DNA of 64,000 nt from Echinicola jeungdonensis (lineage in GTDB: Bacteria; Bacteroidota; Bacteroidia; Cytophagales; Cyclobacteriaceae): the NCBI RefSeq assembly GCF_030409905.1, contig NZ_JAUFQT010000001.1, positions 2,769,001-2,833,000 on the forward strand, read 5' to 3'. Shown here piece after piece: positions 63,478 to 64,000 of this stretch; the first letter of the stretch is position 1; every line of letters begins with the position of its first letter. Made by a program: the position numbers and the translations under genes. A model generated the notes under the pieces. It worked only from the letters and a program-made list of their open reading frames with translations. It had not been told where the DNA came from and did not search any database.

Positions 63478-64000
63478 TTGGAAGTAGTGAGAAGATCGGT
63501 TACCACGCGGAAAGCGAAGAAAAAAGTGATTTTAGGGTTTTTGTTGGCCCTTTTTTTAGTGTTGAGTGTTAGTGCTGTAACCTATTTCAGTCTTGAAAAA
63601 CTTTTAAATACAGTAGAGTCCCTTTCGGAACCAAGCGAGAGGGTTCGCCAGCTCAATGGTTTGTTGGCGGATATATATCAATTTGACAAATTAAAAGGCA
63701 ATTTTCAGGAGGATGGGGATAGCATTTCCGGCCTGGTTTATTTAGAAAGGATAGAAGAGCGTTTAAATGAACTAGAGGGGTTTGCTCAGGATTCTTCTGA
63801 ATTGAGGTATTTAAAGAGGATCAATTATAATGTCAATGAGCTGGTAGTAGTTTATAATGGTTTAAAAGAGGTGAAACTAAACCTTATGAACCGAAACTTC
63901 AGCAGGGAGGCCTTAAGTAACATTGAAACAAAAATCAAAAGACAAGAGGAAATCAATCGTCTTCAAAGTCTGGGGCAAATTAGGTTGGATCATAAAATCA
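63478..64000 (+). CDS. Membrane protein with extracytoplasmic sensor-like helical domain, 3' end outside window
   Basis: Open to the window end, about 174 residues seen, from a TTG at 63478 or a GTG at 63487 (no ATG nearby). A basic N-terminus (RRSVTTRKAKKK) and one membrane helix (VILGFLLALFLVLSVSAVTYF) precede a helical domain rich in Leu and Glu (ERIEERLNELEG, LKRINYNVNELVVVY), like the four-helix-bundle sensor domains of histidine kinases or chemoreceptors. The kinase or signalling part lies beyond the edge, so the class is a guess. Confidence 0.6.
   Translation, partial: MEVVRRSVTTRKAKKKVILGFLLALFLVLSVSAVTYFSLEKLLNTVESLSEPSERVRQLNGLLADIYQFDKLKGNFQEDGDSISGLVYLERIEERLNELEGFAQDSSELRYLKRINYNVNELVVVYNGLKEVKLNLMNRNFSREALSNIETKIKRQEEINRLQSLGQIRLDHKI

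Noticed and set aside
1..64000. tRNA, rRNA, CRISPR or insertion sequences
   Set aside because: No T-arm consensus with a cloverleaf, no tandem repeat-spacer array, and no transposase-like frame or paired terminal repeats were found by reading.

Overview
This 64 kb window reads as ordinary chromosome from a Bacteroidota bacterium, most likely order Cytophagales and probably a Cyclobacteriaceae-type organism. Grounds: promoters with the Bacteroidota TTTG / TAnnTTTG (-33/-7) pattern, for example TTTG-19-TAAATTTG before rpsT; weak or absent Shine-Dalgarno sequences; a PorQ-type type IX secretion protein; a FAD-dependent ferredoxin-NADP reductase, HemJ and a Y_Y_Y-domain sensor kinase; and moderate GC with many A/T runs. 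The genus is inference. No phage, insertion sequence, CRISPR array, rRNA or tRNA gene was seen.

Layout. 1-10.3 kb: end of ettA, an aminotransferase, a secreted zinc phospholipase/nuclease-like protein, rpsT, radC, a DUF1684 protein, then pheT - small coiled-coil gene - zapA - rny, which links translation, cell division and RNA decay. 10.5-15.2 kb: a glycan cassette (polytopic membrane protein, WecE-like sugar aminotransferase, family 2 glycosyltransferase, WecD-like acetyltransferase). 15.2-18.5 kb: OmpA-like lipoprotein with an unrecognised partner, a 2OG-Fe(II) oxygenase, sucD. 18.6-25.6 kb: a two-component sensor kinase, a receiver-kinase protein whose H-box is altered, and, coupled by 4-bp overlaps, an ABC ATPase/FtsX-like permease pair plus a small DUF3299-like periplasmic protein. 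25.8-30.3 kb: a coiled-coil lipoprotein, a hemJ-SCO-cytochrome c operon, and a divergent operon ending in meaB and an RsiV/DUF3298-type lipoprotein.

30.5-37.9 kb: dnaA with an AT-rich upstream region holding DnaA-box-like sites, then mutA-mutB (methylmalonyl-CoA mutase) and a DUF389 membrane protein fused to a degenerate diacylglycerol-kinase-like domain. 38.0-45.5 kb (minus strand): ferredoxin and its reductase, a MarR regulator with matching operator-like sites before itself and the reductase, a FecCD/BtuCD-family transporter, an orphan HI0074-like protein, and HtrA. 45.9-54.3 kb: dxr-rseP, lon-porQ-hslU, and an SDR enzyme. 54.3-64 kb: SixA-like phosphatase, cold-shock protein, a PHP/PolX-like protein with a damaged polymerase site, an unknown secreted protein, pyrR-pyrB, cystathionine beta-synthase, a small membrane protein, and the start of a probable sensor protein cut by the window end.

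Functional links: MeaB chaperones MutAB, which needs cobalamin, and the transporter at 40-43 kb could import a corrinoid or an iron chelate. HtrA, RseP and Lon cover envelope and cytoplasmic protein quality control. The least explained features are the DUF389 fusion, the kinase-ABC-DUF3299 module, the MarR double operator, the altered PolX and HI0074-like proteins, and the unknown protein before meaB.
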